Source of the DNA: a virus
IMG/VR virus record: IMGVR_UViG_3300044491_002403
Location: 1-27,461 of that record
Direction: 5' to 3' (one strand)
DNA: 27,461 nt
The position numbers and the translations under genes are program-made. Each line of letters begins with the position of its first letter. Within the stretch, counting starts at the first letter, position 1. Under the pieces are notes generated by a model, which searched no databases, was not told the origin of the DNA, and saw nothing but the letters and a program-made list of their open reading frames with translations. Shown here piece after piece: positions 19,401 to 27,022 of this stretch.

Positions 19401-22400
19401 CTGTATTCCATATTAAAGTAATAGGATACTTACCAAGTGCTGTAGGTGGACAGATTATTCTGCCTGATGAAGCTACTACTATTGCAGGTCTTGACTTTGA
19501 TATTGATAAACTGTTCAGTATGATGTACAATACTGAAACATCTGTAGATGGAGAACTCAGAAAGGTTCCTTCAGGGATGGACAGTAAAGAAGCAAGGGAT
19601 AATATGATTATTGATATGGGAATTGCTGTTCTTAAAAACAATAAGACAACTCAAGCGCAACTAAAGCCTGGTAACTTTGAAAGTCTCAAGAGTATGAAAG
19701 AATACCTTGATATTCTTATGGGTAAAGAACCACAAGATCTTAATCCTGCATTACTTTCTACAAGAAAAGAGATATTTGAACGTAACATGACAGGTGCAAA
19801 ACTTATCGGTACATTTGCTAATCATAACGCAAACCATTTGCTTATGATACACGGTGACTTTGCATTTACAAAAGACGAAGAAACAAAAACTGACAACAGT
19901 ATAAAAATAAATATGGTTAACGGTAGATTCTTAAATAATAGAGAATTTAACGGAGAACGTATTACAGATAATCTTGCTGAGTTTCTTGCTGCTGCAGTAG
20001 ATAATGCAAAAGATCCACTTGCGTCATTCTTGAATATTACAGATGCATCTGCAGACTGGATTGCCACGATGGTACGTGTAGGACACAGTATTCCTACAGC
20101 TATTGCGTTTATGAATCTACCTCCTGTAAGAATGATCACTGATATGGCAAAATCATCAGGTCTTACAGGTAGTGCTGCTATAAACAAAGCATTCAGTGAA
20201 GTGGAAGTAGCACATAGAGAAGCACTTAAAAAGTTTGTACTTGAAGAAAACCCTGAGTTTAATGATGCAACACCTGAAGAAAGAGACGCTCTTGTATCAG
20301 AAGCTATTAATAAAAAAATCAATAACTATAAAAAATCTGAAGGAGGTCCTGGTAAAATATTACAGTTTAAAATAAATAAACAGAAACCTGAATCAGTTGA
20401 AGATTTCTCAGGAAGCATGGCAGAAATGCTACAGGAATCCTATGATATGAATGATATAGATTCTCTTACCGAAGATCAGGTGTTACGAAGAATTGTTGCT
20501 ACAAACCTTTTAGCTAAAGTTAAAAGAAATGCAGACGCTCTTACTACCACACAGGCAGCTATGCGTTACGATTCATCAAACAACGCAGCAGGTCCTGATG
20601 TAATGACATCATTAGACCTTGAAGAAAAGTTCTTAGAAGCAATGCGTATAGATGGAGGTACAATAGAAGGGTTTGAAGCCTTTGTAAACTCTGGTGTGGT
20701 TCCTTATGTAAGTGATCTTTACGAGTATGGTATAAAAGCAGCTAATGAAACCCTTTCTGAAGTTACAGGCATACCATATGCAAGACTTGACGGTTTCTTT
20801 GCTGCATTCAGAAATAGTGTTATTGGAGCTAAAAAAGGAATAACTGTAAAAGAAAAGAATCTTATAAATAGAATGCTTATTACAATTATGGGTTCTGGTT
20901 ATCAGACGTATAATAATAAAGATCTTCTCACAGTTATGAATGAACTTCCTGATAAGATATCAAAGTATCAAGAAGCTAACCCTGATAGTCCATTCAGATT
21001 GTTCTTGAGTAGATTCGCTCCTATATCAAATAAGAAAACTGAAGGTAGAATATTCATTGATTTCAACAGGTCAGGTATTGATAAGATCCATCAGCAAGAG
21101 ATTACTGATATTTGGAAGTCAATGCTTGATTCCAACAATGAGACTGAAAGAGAGATTGCAAATGACCTTGTAAAGTATGCATATGCACAATCAGGTTATA
21201 CATTCGGACCCAATGCATTTATGGATATTGTACCTACAAGATATATGGCTGAGCTTCACGACAATCCTGATAAAAGTTATACTAATCACTTGAAAGATAA
21301 CTTTGTCAAAATGGAAAATGATTATTCCAAGCTTAAAGAAGAACTTGCAGAAGCAGAAGCAAAAGCTATAGAAATTTCAAAACAATTAGCACTTGTTCCT
21401 CAAGGTAGCTCAAGATATGAAGAACTAAACAGAGAACTACAAGCCGCAGAGTCTCTTGTACAAAAAGCAAAAGAGAATATCAGAAGACTGTTTGAAGGAT
21501 TTGCAGATCAGACTACAAGAAACTTGTATGAGCGTATGGACTCTGTACCTAAGTTTTATCCTATGTCAAAAGGTCGTACTACTATGATGGGAATAAATCA
21601 AGAAGGTAAAAGACAGATCGGAGCAGATTCAGGTTCTTTGTATATTAAAGTAGTAACTGCTGCCGATGAATTATCGGGTACAGAAGGTAAAACATATTTG
21701 ATGAAAAAAATGTTTGATGCTGATGGAACACCGTTAGTAGACTCAGTTACAAGATTTCCAATGTATGAAGAAGCAGAACCATTAGGAGTTAACAATCAAT
21801 ATTTAGAAGTTGATCTTAACAATGCTTTATCATCAATGAATGATAACTACGAACCGTTACTATCAAAGGTAAACAAGCTTAAAACTGTTGAAGTTAACAA
21901 TCAACATCAAACAGCATCTACGCTTGATGTTGTATCAGCAATGCCTAATCTTATGGCAGGTGCGCCAGAAGATGTAATGCTTTCTTTAAAGAACTTTGAT
22001 GTTAATGGTAAAGTAGACCTGTCACATCCATTTGTAGCATTCTATAAAAAGATGTCTGCAGAAGAAAAAGCAAACTTTAAACAAGGGTTAGTACCTTTGG
22101 TAGAACCTATGTTTCAAATGCCTGTAGATCCTGCACCTGTAGCTCAAGCTAAGAATGTATTGAAAGAACTTGTAGATATGGTAGAAACAGAACAACCTAC
22201 TACATTACCTGAAGCAACTCAACCAACACAACAAACTGGTGAGGTTAATTTTGATAAACTAAGGGAAGAATCTAAAAAGAAAGGTGTACCTATTTTTGAG
22301 TTAAAAGATTGGTCTTTAAAAGAACCTATTCAAAACGGAGAAAATACAATAACTCATATTATACCAAATCCTACTCAGGGTAACTTTAAAGTTTTATTTA

Positions 22401-22870
22401 ATAGACCTACAGGTCAGTGGATGGCTAAATTTAGTTTAAAAAACGGTGTTGTTCAGAAAAAACTGTTTAAAAATGAAGGCACTAAATCTGAACCTTCTAT
22501 GATAAGTAGTTCTAAGATGTCTGAAGATTTTATGGACGAAAGCATTTCTGCAGCAATACCTGCAGATTTAATAACTTCAATTACAGAAGATTTAAAAAAT
22601 GTACCACCTCAAACAGATACCAAATTAAATACTAAAGATTTTGCATATACAGAAAGTATAGATAAAAAATATGGTATAAAGAAAACTCTTGGAGATATAG
22701 CTCAACCTACTACTGCGCCAACACAACAAACTCAGTCACAAACGAAACAAGTTACTGAAGCTATTGATAAAAAGATAATGGAGAAAAACGATATCCCACT
22801 TTCTATGTTCAATGAACTTACAGAAGAGGAGAAAGAAATGATGCGTAACCAAGAAAGAAATTGTAAATAA
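10403..22870 (+). CDS. Giant crAss-like virion RNA polymerase fused to zincin metallopeptidase and N-terminal virion domains
   Basis: 4155 residues. The catalytic centre is AGLDFDIDKL, with D3031, D3033 and D3035, the metal-binding DxDxD of the single-chain crAss-like virion polymerases (phi14:2 gp66 type, related in fold to eukaryotic RNAi polymerases and to beta-prime). Before it is a strand-rich block ending in GYLPSAVGGQIILPDEA, as in a beta-prime double-psi barrel. Upstream are FGSQIRK (K2765) and a Lys-rich stretch (2878-2885) followed by NGISAYN, possible parts of the beta-like barrel. Downstream is AVDNAKDPLASF (D3200, K3203), a likely bridge-helix region. Residues 1-790 are helical, with a hydrophobic segment near 170-195, and 840-1500 are beta-rich and unassigned. 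An intact zincin motif is at 1625-1629. Acidic or Thr/Gln/Pro linkers at about 793-835, 1517-1555, 3929-3948 and 4100-4117 divide the chain. It should be packaged, injected and transcribe early genes. The polymerase call is firm; processing into pieces is possible but unproven. Confidence 0.88.
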   Translation: MRNLRLTPLRKGQAVLGQEQIDPATSLPTSTEDRQPLRLRPPSAPKSSMPVLASPEIDSGFDVDYSELDRPINPMRNIEDQLADTQSGFQMTMNALGRAGAEVGLGTLEGISYLADFEQMGNILQGEEEEYSNWFADFMKQGKEAVREAAPVYRTEEAQAGFAPFDSTWWASNAESIASTLSLMVPAAGAVRGLSMIGKAARAGLKGTQIATRAKNTSAAIKAANNLIYGKNASNVMKGASQAVISRYMENTMEASEVFKNSYEQLLAEGVPEEEARQRAGKGASQSWNTNWVNLGFDMMQYITLTKGMNAANFASKEFRKNAMGKAKDYLANMGQEAAEEGIQFVTGAEAERAAVEGKSYFELKGLGTRMADYLTDPEMQSAMFLGAVGGGVFEAFGGIANKVAGVDKSADAYLATVKSLDNGDIKTAHMVQGTKLAEQAFAYSQAGRLGDLKGFYQEMADATDEQLTQKGMSTEEIADKRKRDAEILSDIDYLGETYSTIFNDTTKTFDQKADELGLLFETRVQERTRGALENSYSELKTEALKTMSETQFTYKENVGRLARLTLYKKAVEKRLKGKPGLASLTEQLDNKIKQAQEAVNESKEKLKEEGNTEAIPISPVDSKLFGDPANPDAPGIIPQMDQLTVNQLEVQRILSTANTPEGQKERQEHVDAQKTQNALKQINHNAPYSVLQNVLNDNTLPDSAKKAVADQIEKMEKGGETVFTVPQENKEQEGMELRYKSSIMLGKDINALRQKGANVAGITTGNAFMNRYLKDSDFRKAANEHFKQLREQAEKTQVPDTSVPQPSNEQPSTADNTVNGNASTPSYTDNKYNEGVANEGDTHYVQTNEFVMTEYNDGYLRITGVEGINPKEKFSMEEGAAKIMEVLGVDAGNIPEGGLWVLKDNQGQPVRSNINTLKKDGEVVGELMSEEDFRILNDPNVDLFGKKLKMTLLLDYDFSPTFKFVGQQTPVNNMLVVVSTEVDGKEVRLGMLRTTKKGDNSAITQLRKNLYEQWAASGRTSGTFEFDTEVTINGRKNGSLNTVEQLNDPHTIVYENEEVYFGIVTVEDGKVVILDNNAFEKQEEYEDFVNQTYSRESGLIDHPGQAVQFIRSSSGTYIPTYLFAKALESNPEVMQEVREKVEAFYEAVKVKDGVMTARETIKSEFEKLQTELDARVSGRVVYDEINDTLTVKEVRNEQGEIVDMVGLDVDGVMDILSKRVMRLDLKKINTPGYNEMVSKQGRVKSNVSPSQHTFNSNIEMNLNDVTVTPQLTAAETFEALGLTVPQTQPTTTTKEGKPILQTRTDKKGRTIEVETATSVDGGITTTKYEAFRIDEKGRRKLTGSGYVTTVGELRSKLLEADSVDALEGLDDSAEVVILEESIGDTGSRVTFKVPGAADITTLTNNLIVTPFDATTAPTTEGTVEIPVNDMTIVYNPQTGEMTFKTTGGTPNETVSNKALVRYETTQGTLRRVTYNNTEYAILSDDRIISLSKTSAGKEVYKTGPQRNKILEQAGEVSAPVQTEASVTEETTTVPDVDPFDLDIDLDSDKTDDTRTREVNENIEYEEWDQEEELAWFKENYPDVPVEVLNDIREVVGNGGPDAWGLFRNASVYIQSNAAKGTAYHEAFHAVFNLMLTEKERKAILEAGESFAVGAINIEEYWADKFMEYQLAEGATAYTLPQKIADFFKRLWQMIRIAGERVGIGSASMNDYMYRVSKGLYAKKGMSKLGDVNFKRNITRYKVNNTAQNGMLNSSEKVFAKRFINGVVIDKILPIYRSKENLVNDNTLDDRETLRKIVSSKSKNPLMSLQGVYTVAYTQLNKELVEYKKDPEKNAVKISQLERTLQTMTINEEGTTDEGALIPRRKEDGTVVFRPFLGNLVTGLANYGIRYNVFSEDVNPTTFAETTELLEETEDVIENWMVKEKFMGPFEKFSQKASRIFSTIKSNESFAGFTIYENPSNVKGTLIYELSDSGSTDEMMENLRLLSLYKPQYEKLYDYLKDNNEVRSEFWINIGQRKNTEFILMYAKDDGSAAPSSSNKRNLKRDLVENFRYNFYNNSKYYNPEDNSVKEIPGLQEDVDVLAEIVKDVQGIVNNNRVRPNAENFSLTDDQIDAIYKITSKYKLDLSKERMKQVFTAKEGEILQPLKRFLEFAGTRATQGKGLTTFLNKLQSGKNPFFGEDLSGIKSIEKMMDVVMMADEQRYQPSPRNVNGDTIYTVLQSRFMFKLLNKFKSKNSKGFYNNTHIDEYMQDPFYENSPFLKAIEGDVNLRNELDIAVFDGLRYQGTRQAKEYQDLTPEELESVNINAYYNRQESGNEPAYGYFMMPVLADSTSAAFVKFKKYTKEEAILNIIETAKQERARINFIEKLKENGKEEFITDSMEQTGSKFQMFPFLNGKNFNDDAVLDKLVREWVESSIESEYQKMIDSGMIEEFAKGTKIKRGANNELIDKRILKGEDGKFNIQKYIANNMYMNMQLAITFAGDTAFYKPERINGDFTGQVDFTDFYKRVKEIWSPGDYLSVDDNNTYTDKSGKKIKVRENYNVSYIEDPTEITAIQSAHIDTIDKLFPNAKDAWIRKAYRELNNTDAATWIDIFRYREIMIGAGRWSDEKQAIYDDVMAGKKLSTKAAMVFQPIKPFNFSHRMVNTGVGKFMMPTQHKNAEMLLTPDMAMNNPKLEEMMGKMGYSFDKAADGKTIGWSFNEAKRITDSIMFTSAVKVGRYNVQNDISTISSDNTISMLNENYRIQQSTPEHHIDSENLFGSQIRKIIMNIDPTDTFTDPATGKEISGEEVIRNYQTAIAMNIKESYDELMKRFKNKDGSTNIEGLVQAMREQAIEMEYGDEIVEAFEWLDDNKTETVLPMWHPHIASRVEAMMYSYFKNKVTKQKINGISAYNTTSYGFLENNDKGLRKPDIVFDEREYIKDGVFYSEKEIKNMNLSSEDLKKYKNPNYGGIMHYEALLPAHMKGLEVYADEDGIIDINKVPEELKEGIFYRIPTEDYYSVFHIKVIGYLPSAVGGQIILPDEATTIAGLDFDIDKLFSMMYNTETSVDGELRKVPSGMDSKEARDNMIIDMGIAVLKNNKTTQAQLKPGNFESLKSMKEYLDILMGKEPQDLNPALLSTRKEIFERNMTGAKLIGTFANHNANHLLMIHGDFAFTKDEETKTDNSIKINMVNGRFLNNREFNGERITDNLAEFLAAAVDNAKDPLASFLNITDASADWIATMVRVGHSIPTAIAFMNLPPVRMITDMAKSSGLTGSAAINKAFSEVEVAHREALKKFVLEENPEFNDATPEERDALVSEAINKKINNYKKSEGGPGKILQFKINKQKPESVEDFSGSMAEMLQESYDMNDIDSLTEDQVLRRIVATNLLAKVKRNADALTTTQAAMRYDSSNNAAGPDVMTSLDLEEKFLEAMRIDGGTIEGFEAFVNSGVVPYVSDLYEYGIKAANETLSEVTGIPYARLDGFFAAFRNSVIGAKKGITVKEKNLINRMLITIMGSGYQTYNNKDLLTVMNELPDKISKYQEANPDSPFRLFLSRFAPISNKKTEGRIFIDFNRSGIDKIHQQEITDIWKSMLDSNNETEREIANDLVKYAYAQSGYTFGPNAFMDIVPTRYMAELHDNPDKSYTNHLKDNFVKMENDYSKLKEELAEAEAKAIEISKQLALVPQGSSRYEELNRELQAAESLVQKAKENIRRLFEGFADQTTRNLYERMDSVPKFYPMSKGRTTMMGINQEGKRQIGADSGSLYIKVVTAADELSGTEGKTYLMKKMFDADGTPLVDSVTRFPMYEEAEPLGVNNQYLEVDLNNALSSMNDNYEPLLSKVNKLKTVEVNNQHQTASTLDVVSAMPNLMAGAPEDVMLSLKNFDVNGKVDLSHPFVAFYKKMSAEEKANFKQGLVPLVEPMFQMPVDPAPVAQAKNVLKELVDMVETEQPTTLPEATQPTQQTGEVNFDKLREESKKKGVPIFELKDWSLKEPIQNGENTITHIIPNPTQGNFKVLFNRPTGQWMAKFSLKNGVVQKKLFKNEGTKSEPSMISSSKMSEDFMDESISAAIPADLITSITEDLKNVPPQTDTKLNTKDFAYTESIDKKYGIKKTLGDIAQPTTAPTQQTQSQTKQVTEAIDKKIMEKNDIPLSMFNELTEEEKEMMRNQERNCK
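15275..15400 (+). other. Zincin metallopeptidase motif inside the polymerase polyprotein
   Basis: The encoded stretch AYHEAFHAVFNLML has H1625, E1626 and H1629 as a complete HExxH zinc site. EEYWADKF follows at residues 1659-1666, whose glutamates could supply the third ligand. An amphipathic helix with FFKRLWQMI comes after it (about 1687-1695). The domain sits just before the inferred start of the polymerase core, after an acidic linker, which suggests either self-processing of the giant chain or cleavage of a host protein. Neither role is shown by sequence. Confidence 0.75.
19493..19507 (+). other. RNA polymerase active-site codons (DFDID)
   Basis: These 15 bases encode D3031-F-D3033-I-D3035. 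The Ile between the second and third Asp, instead of the Gly of cellular beta-prime (DFDGD), is the form reported for the phi14:2 crAss-like polymerase. The three aspartates are expected to hold the catalytic magnesium ion. This is the strongest single diagnostic in the window. Confidence 0.88.
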
Positions 22871-22872
22871 TG
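22868..22872 (+). other. TAATG stop-start overlap between the two largest proteins
   Basis: The polymerase stop TAA (22868-22870) shares its last A with the ATG of the next gene (22870-22872). The upstream bases are A-rich with no Shine-Dalgarno sequence, so termination-reinitiation coupling is the simplest explanation. It would keep the two products in proportion. Confidence 0.7.
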
Positions 22873-25800
22873 TCAATCTGTATAAATACATCACATCCTG
22901 ATTTTATAGCATTGCAGGAAAGTACTGAACTGAATCCTGTCATTCTTAAAGCTAAAGTTGCATTGTGGCAACAAAGAAACAATTCTGATGAATTTCCAGC
23001 AGCTAATGAATTAGTAGGAATAAAAGAAGTTAAAGGGTCTCAAACTCCTGTATTCTTTCAGCAGCCAAATGCTTTGAGTGAAGTACGTAAGATTGCTATG
23101 ATGTACAACATGAATCAAAGTAATTTCTTTGGTTCTCAGATCAATCCTGATGAAGTGCGCCCTAAGTTGCGTAAGTTAGGTTTCGGTCTTAAAAAAACAC
23201 GTACAGGTACAGGTTATTTTATTACTAAAAACGGTAGAATGTTTAAACCGTTCGGCGGTCCTTATAGAAACATTCAAGCTACTAAAGTTCCTGCAAATTC
23301 AGTTATTGACGGTCGCATGAAAGATATTATGAATGATCTTGGTATCTCATTGACAGACTTTGAACAGTACAGTGAATGGTACGAAACAACATACGGTGAA
23401 AAACTACAGGCAAATGCTGTTGCTGATATGATGCAAAAAGTAATTGCTGTTAAAGAAGGTGCTCAAAAGATAGATACGCTTCCTGAAGAGGTTGCTCACT
23501 TTATTGTATTTGCATTGCGTAATGATTCCAGGGTTCAAGAACTTATGGATAATGTAGAAGGTACTCCTATATGGGATGCTGAGTCTGAAGCTTATATGCA
23601 AGCATACAACAATGATGTTGAAAAAGTTAAGATGGAAATTGTAGGTAAGATGGTTGCTGATGCTCTTATTAAGGGGGTTACAGAATCAACTACACCGAGA
23701 CAACGCACTCTTATTCAACGTATATGGAATGCATTTAAGAATTTCTTTACATTCGGTACTAAAGTAAAAGAACGTAGAGTTCGTACTGCATTAGATTCTA
23801 TTGTCTCTCAAACATTAAATGATACTAAATCTATTAAAGAAGAACTTGAAAAACAAGTAACTAAAGATGAAGTGTTTTTTCAAATAGATACCAAAGCATT
23901 TGAGAACAGTAAGATTCTTGACGGTATGAAACCAAAGCTTGAACAAGCAGTTACCATTGTAAGTGATAAGATCAAGCGGTATCAGACAAAAAAGAAATAT
24001 GCAGCTAAAGAAAGAGTATTACTATCAAAACTCCATAGATCACTTGATGACAATCGTACTACACAAGGTCTTATTACATTCATAAATAAAGTAGAATCAG
24101 AAGCTGATCTACTTCTTGATAGATTAGTAGCTGTAAGAAGAGGATTCCAAGAAGGAGTATATGATGATAATCTGAATGAGTTCGGGTCATCATTACGTGA
24201 TCTAAGCGTATATATTGAAGCGTACAGACCTCTTGTTGATAGCTTAATGTCAGAGACCGTTCAGCAAAAAAGAATGCTTGAAAAAGAAGATCCTACATCT
24301 TATGGTGAAGACGGTATATCACTGAATAATAAAATTCAACAACTTGATGAGATCATTAAAGCTCTTGATAACATCAATAAGGGTATGACAGCAATGTCTG
24401 AAAGTTACGATCAATACTCTACAAATCTATTTGTATCTGCCTTTAGACCTTTTCTTGAGCGTAGATATGCAGGAGAACCCGATGCTGATATGAAAGTATT
24501 ACAAGAGATCGAAAGGTTGTTAAAGTTAGCAGAATCTACTGATAGAGATGTACCATTTCTCAGAAGATGGGTTGATTCTGTTGCTGAAAGCACTGATGAT
24601 CTTCTTATGCTTACAGATAGACTTGTTAAAGAGCATCTTGAAAAGGCTGCATTTGAAGTTGATGATATTATGAAAGACATTCTTGATGCTGATGCTAAAC
24701 TTAAAGCAAGTGGAGTAGAGAATACAGAATGGTTATATGAAAGAAGTAATGGTGCGCTTACAGGAAACTATATAAGTGAGATAAATACTTATGAGTTCAA
24801 TAAAGCTAAAGATAAATTCTTTGATGATCTGCACGATAAATATGGTCTTTCAAAAGGTAGGGAAAACGTAAAGATACGAGAACGAGAATTAGCAAACCTT
24901 AACCCTAATGCTTATGCTGATTATCAGATGGAAATAGCTAAATGGTTTGAAAAGAATACAGAACCTAACCCTAACTATCAAAAGATATTAGATGCTAAAA
25001 GAGAATCCATTTATAAACAGATTGTTACTGAAAAGTTTGACAAACGTATTAAAAGATCTCAGCAACAAGAAGCAGAAAGAATATATCAAGAGTGGAAAAA
25101 CGAAAGATATGTGACTTTTACTCTTGACGGTTATAATGAGCAAGTAAGCTTTAGAAGAGAACTTGCAATGCCTAAAAAATCAATATATGAAAATAAAGAG
25201 TTCGCAAAGCTTACTCCTGCTCAAAGAGAATACTATGATTCGTATATGAAGTTACGTGAAGAACTTACTAAGCATATGCCTGAAAAGTTCAGAAACAATA
25301 TGACTGCTATTCAGATACGTAAAGATTTTATTGAAAGAGCAAAAGCAGACCCTAAACGAACGTTGTCAGAATCTATACGTGATGCTTTTGTAGAACGTGA
25401 AGATGATACAGAGTTTGGTAGAGTAATTACAGATGAGTCTGGTAATCCTATAAAAAACATTCCAATATTTTATTTTACTGAGCTTGATAATATGACCGAC
25501 CTGTCTACAGATGCTACTGCAACAATGATCATGTTTGCAGATATGGCAACAAGACACAGAGAGTTATCAAAAGTAGTAGATATTATTGAAATAGGTAGAG
25601 ACGTAATAGCTAAAAGAAAGATACTTACAGGGTCAGGTGTAAAACAAGGAGGTAGTGCTCTTGATAGATATGTAGACTATATGAACATGGTAGTTTACGG
25701 TGAGCTGAAAAATCGTGAAGGTGAGCTATTTGGCATAAGTAAAGCAAAAGCAGCAGATGCTCTTGCCAAATATACAGCTATCAACGGTCTTGCTCTTAAC

Positions 25801-27018
25801 GTGTACGCAGGATTCTCTAACGTATTATTCGGTGAGGTAATGCTGCGTGAAGAGCAGTTTGCAAAAGAGTATGTCAACAGTGAAGACATGAAGTTTGCTG
25901 AAAAACAATACTGGCTTGCAGGTAAAGATGGTGTTTCTGGTCTTATGGCAGATGTAGGTAAAACACGTTCTTCAAATAAGCTTAGACTTTTTATGGAAAA
26001 GTTTGATGTATTACAAGACTTTGAAAACAGAACACGTGAAGTAAATACAGATCGTAGTAGATGGGGCAGAATGTTCAACAGTTCTGCAATGTTCTTTGTA
26101 AACCATGTGGGTGAACATCAAATGCAGGGTCGTATGGCACTTGCTCTTGCTCATAATAAAAAAGTAAAAGATTCATCAGGTAAAGAAATACCAATGTATG
26201 AAGCTTTTGAAGTAAAGAATAATCGTCTTGTAATAAAAAATGGCATAAAGAATCTTAACGGTTCTGAATTTACTCAACAGGATATGATAGCTTTTAAACT
26301 CAGAATGAAAGGTGTCAATCAAAAACTGCATGGTATCTATAATAATACTGATAGAGGTGCTATGCAGAAGTTTGCTGTAGGTCGTCTTGGTATTCTATTT
26401 CGTAAATGGTTAAAACCTGCATTCAACAGAAGATTTGATAGACAATACTATAACTACTCTTTAGATCAAGAAGTTGAAGGTATGTGGATAACCACAGGTA
26501 ATTTTATGAAACAGTTATTTACTGAATACAAAGAAGGTCAGTTTACTTTCAGTAGAGTAAAAGAAGCTTACAATGAATTGCCTGATAATAAAAAAGCAAA
26601 CATAAGAAGAACTCTTACAGAACAAGGATTATTCTTAGCTACATTATTTACAGCAAGTGCGCTTATAGGACTTGCAGATGATGAAGATGACAACTGGTTA
26701 TTGAATATGGCTGCCTATCAAGCAGAAAGATTAAGTACAGAACTTGGTATGTTCAATCCTATTACTCTACCTAAAGAAACGCTTAAAATAGTTAGTTCTC
26801 CTTCTGCCGCAGTAAACCAACTTGACAGTCTTCTTAATCTATATAAAACAGTAAGCCTGAATCCTTTTGATGACGAGCCTATTTTTAAAAGATACAAATC
26901 TGGTAGAAACAAAGACAGTCTAAGGTTATATGTATGGGGCAAAAAAACAATACCGTTGGTAGATACCGTAGAAGATATATTCTATCCAGAAGAAAGATTG
27001 AAATACTTTATAAACTAA
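22870..27018 (+). CDS. Large virion protein with degenerate zincin-like module, coiled coils and C-terminal membrane-type helix
   Basis: 1382 residues. Residues 1-180 are a mixed domain with FGSQINPDEVRPKL and GYFITKNGRMFKPFGG segments that I cannot assign. Residues 200-290 resemble the zincin module of the polymerase protein: LPEEVAHFIVFAL at 204-216, a later EIVGKMVADAL helix (E256), then a basic helix with IWNAFKNFF at about 285-293. The first zinc-ligand His is replaced by E206, so a normal HExxH site is absent. Long charged, coiled-coil-like helices fill about 310-900. Near the C terminus, GLFLATLFTASALIGLA could enter a membrane, and a Trp/Tyr-rich tail follows. The gene overlaps the polymerase gene by one base, so joint production and packaging with the polymerase are likely. 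By architecture it fits a phage large polyvalent or ejection protein; its exact role is unknown. Confidence 0.65.
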   Translation: MSICINTSHPDFIALQESTELNPVILKAKVALWQQRNNSDEFPAANELVGIKEVKGSQTPVFFQQPNALSEVRKIAMMYNMNQSNFFGSQINPDEVRPKLRKLGFGLKKTRTGTGYFITKNGRMFKPFGGPYRNIQATKVPANSVIDGRMKDIMNDLGISLTDFEQYSEWYETTYGEKLQANAVADMMQKVIAVKEGAQKIDTLPEEVAHFIVFALRNDSRVQELMDNVEGTPIWDAESEAYMQAYNNDVEKVKMEIVGKMVADALIKGVTESTTPRQRTLIQRIWNAFKNFFTFGTKVKERRVRTALDSIVSQTLNDTKSIKEELEKQVTKDEVFFQIDTKAFENSKILDGMKPKLEQAVTIVSDKIKRYQTKKKYAAKERVLLSKLHRSLDDNRTTQGLITFINKVESEADLLLDRLVAVRRGFQEGVYDDNLNEFGSSLRDLSVYIEAYRPLVDSLMSETVQQKRMLEKEDPTSYGEDGISLNNKIQQLDEIIKALDNINKGMTAMSESYDQYSTNLFVSAFRPFLERRYAGEPDADMKVLQEIERLLKLAESTDRDVPFLRRWVDSVAESTDDLLMLTDRLVKEHLEKAAFEVDDIMKDILDADAKLKASGVENTEWLYERSNGALTGNYISEINTYEFNKAKDKFFDDLHDKYGLSKGRENVKIRERELANLNPNAYADYQMEIAKWFEKNTEPNPNYQKILDAKRESIYKQIVTEKFDKRIKRSQQQEAERIYQEWKNERYVTFTLDGYNEQVSFRRELAMPKKSIYENKEFAKLTPAQREYYDSYMKLREELTKHMPEKFRNNMTAIQIRKDFIERAKADPKRTLSESIRDAFVEREDDTEFGRVITDESGNPIKNIPIFYFTELDNMTDLSTDATATMIMFADMATRHRELSKVVDIIEIGRDVIAKRKILTGSGVKQGGSALDRYVDYMNMVVYGELKNREGELFGISKAKAADALAKYTAINGLALNVYAGFSNVLFGEVMLREEQFAKEYVNSEDMKFAEKQYWLAGKDGVSGLMADVGKTRSSNKLRLFMEKFDVLQDFENRTREVNTDRSRWGRMFNSSAMFFVNHVGEHQMQGRMALALAHNKKVKDSSGKEIPMYEAFEVKNNRLVIKNGIKNLNGSEFTQQDMIAFKLRMKGVNQKLHGIYNNTDRGAMQKFAVGRLGILFRKWLKPAFNRRFDRQYYNYSLDQEVEGMWITTGNFMKQLFTEYKEGQFTFSRVKEAYNELPDNKKANIRRTLTEQGLFLATLFTASALIGLADDEDDNWLLNMAAYQAERLSTELGMFNPITLPKETLKIVSSPSAAVNQLDSLLNLYKTVSLNPFDDEPIFKRYKSGRNKDSLRLYVWGKKTIPLVDTVEDIFYPEERLKYFIN
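23485..23499 (+). other. Degenerate zincin motif (EEVAH)
   Basis: These codons encode E206-E-V-A-H210, where an active zincin would have H-E-x-x-H. The surrounding pattern (LP before, hydrophobic helix after, a later Glu-containing helix and a basic IW helix) parallels the intact HEAFH module at residues 1625-1629 of the preceding gene. A pseudo-enzyme or changed metal site is inferred. Confidence 0.55.
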
Positions 27019-27022
27019 TGAC

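Noticed and set aside
22840-22880. Programmed -1 frameshift joining the polymerase to the next protein
   Set aside because: The frames are compatible with a -1 shift, but no XXXYYYZ slippery heptamer is evident near the stop. The TAATG overlap explains the arrangement more simply.
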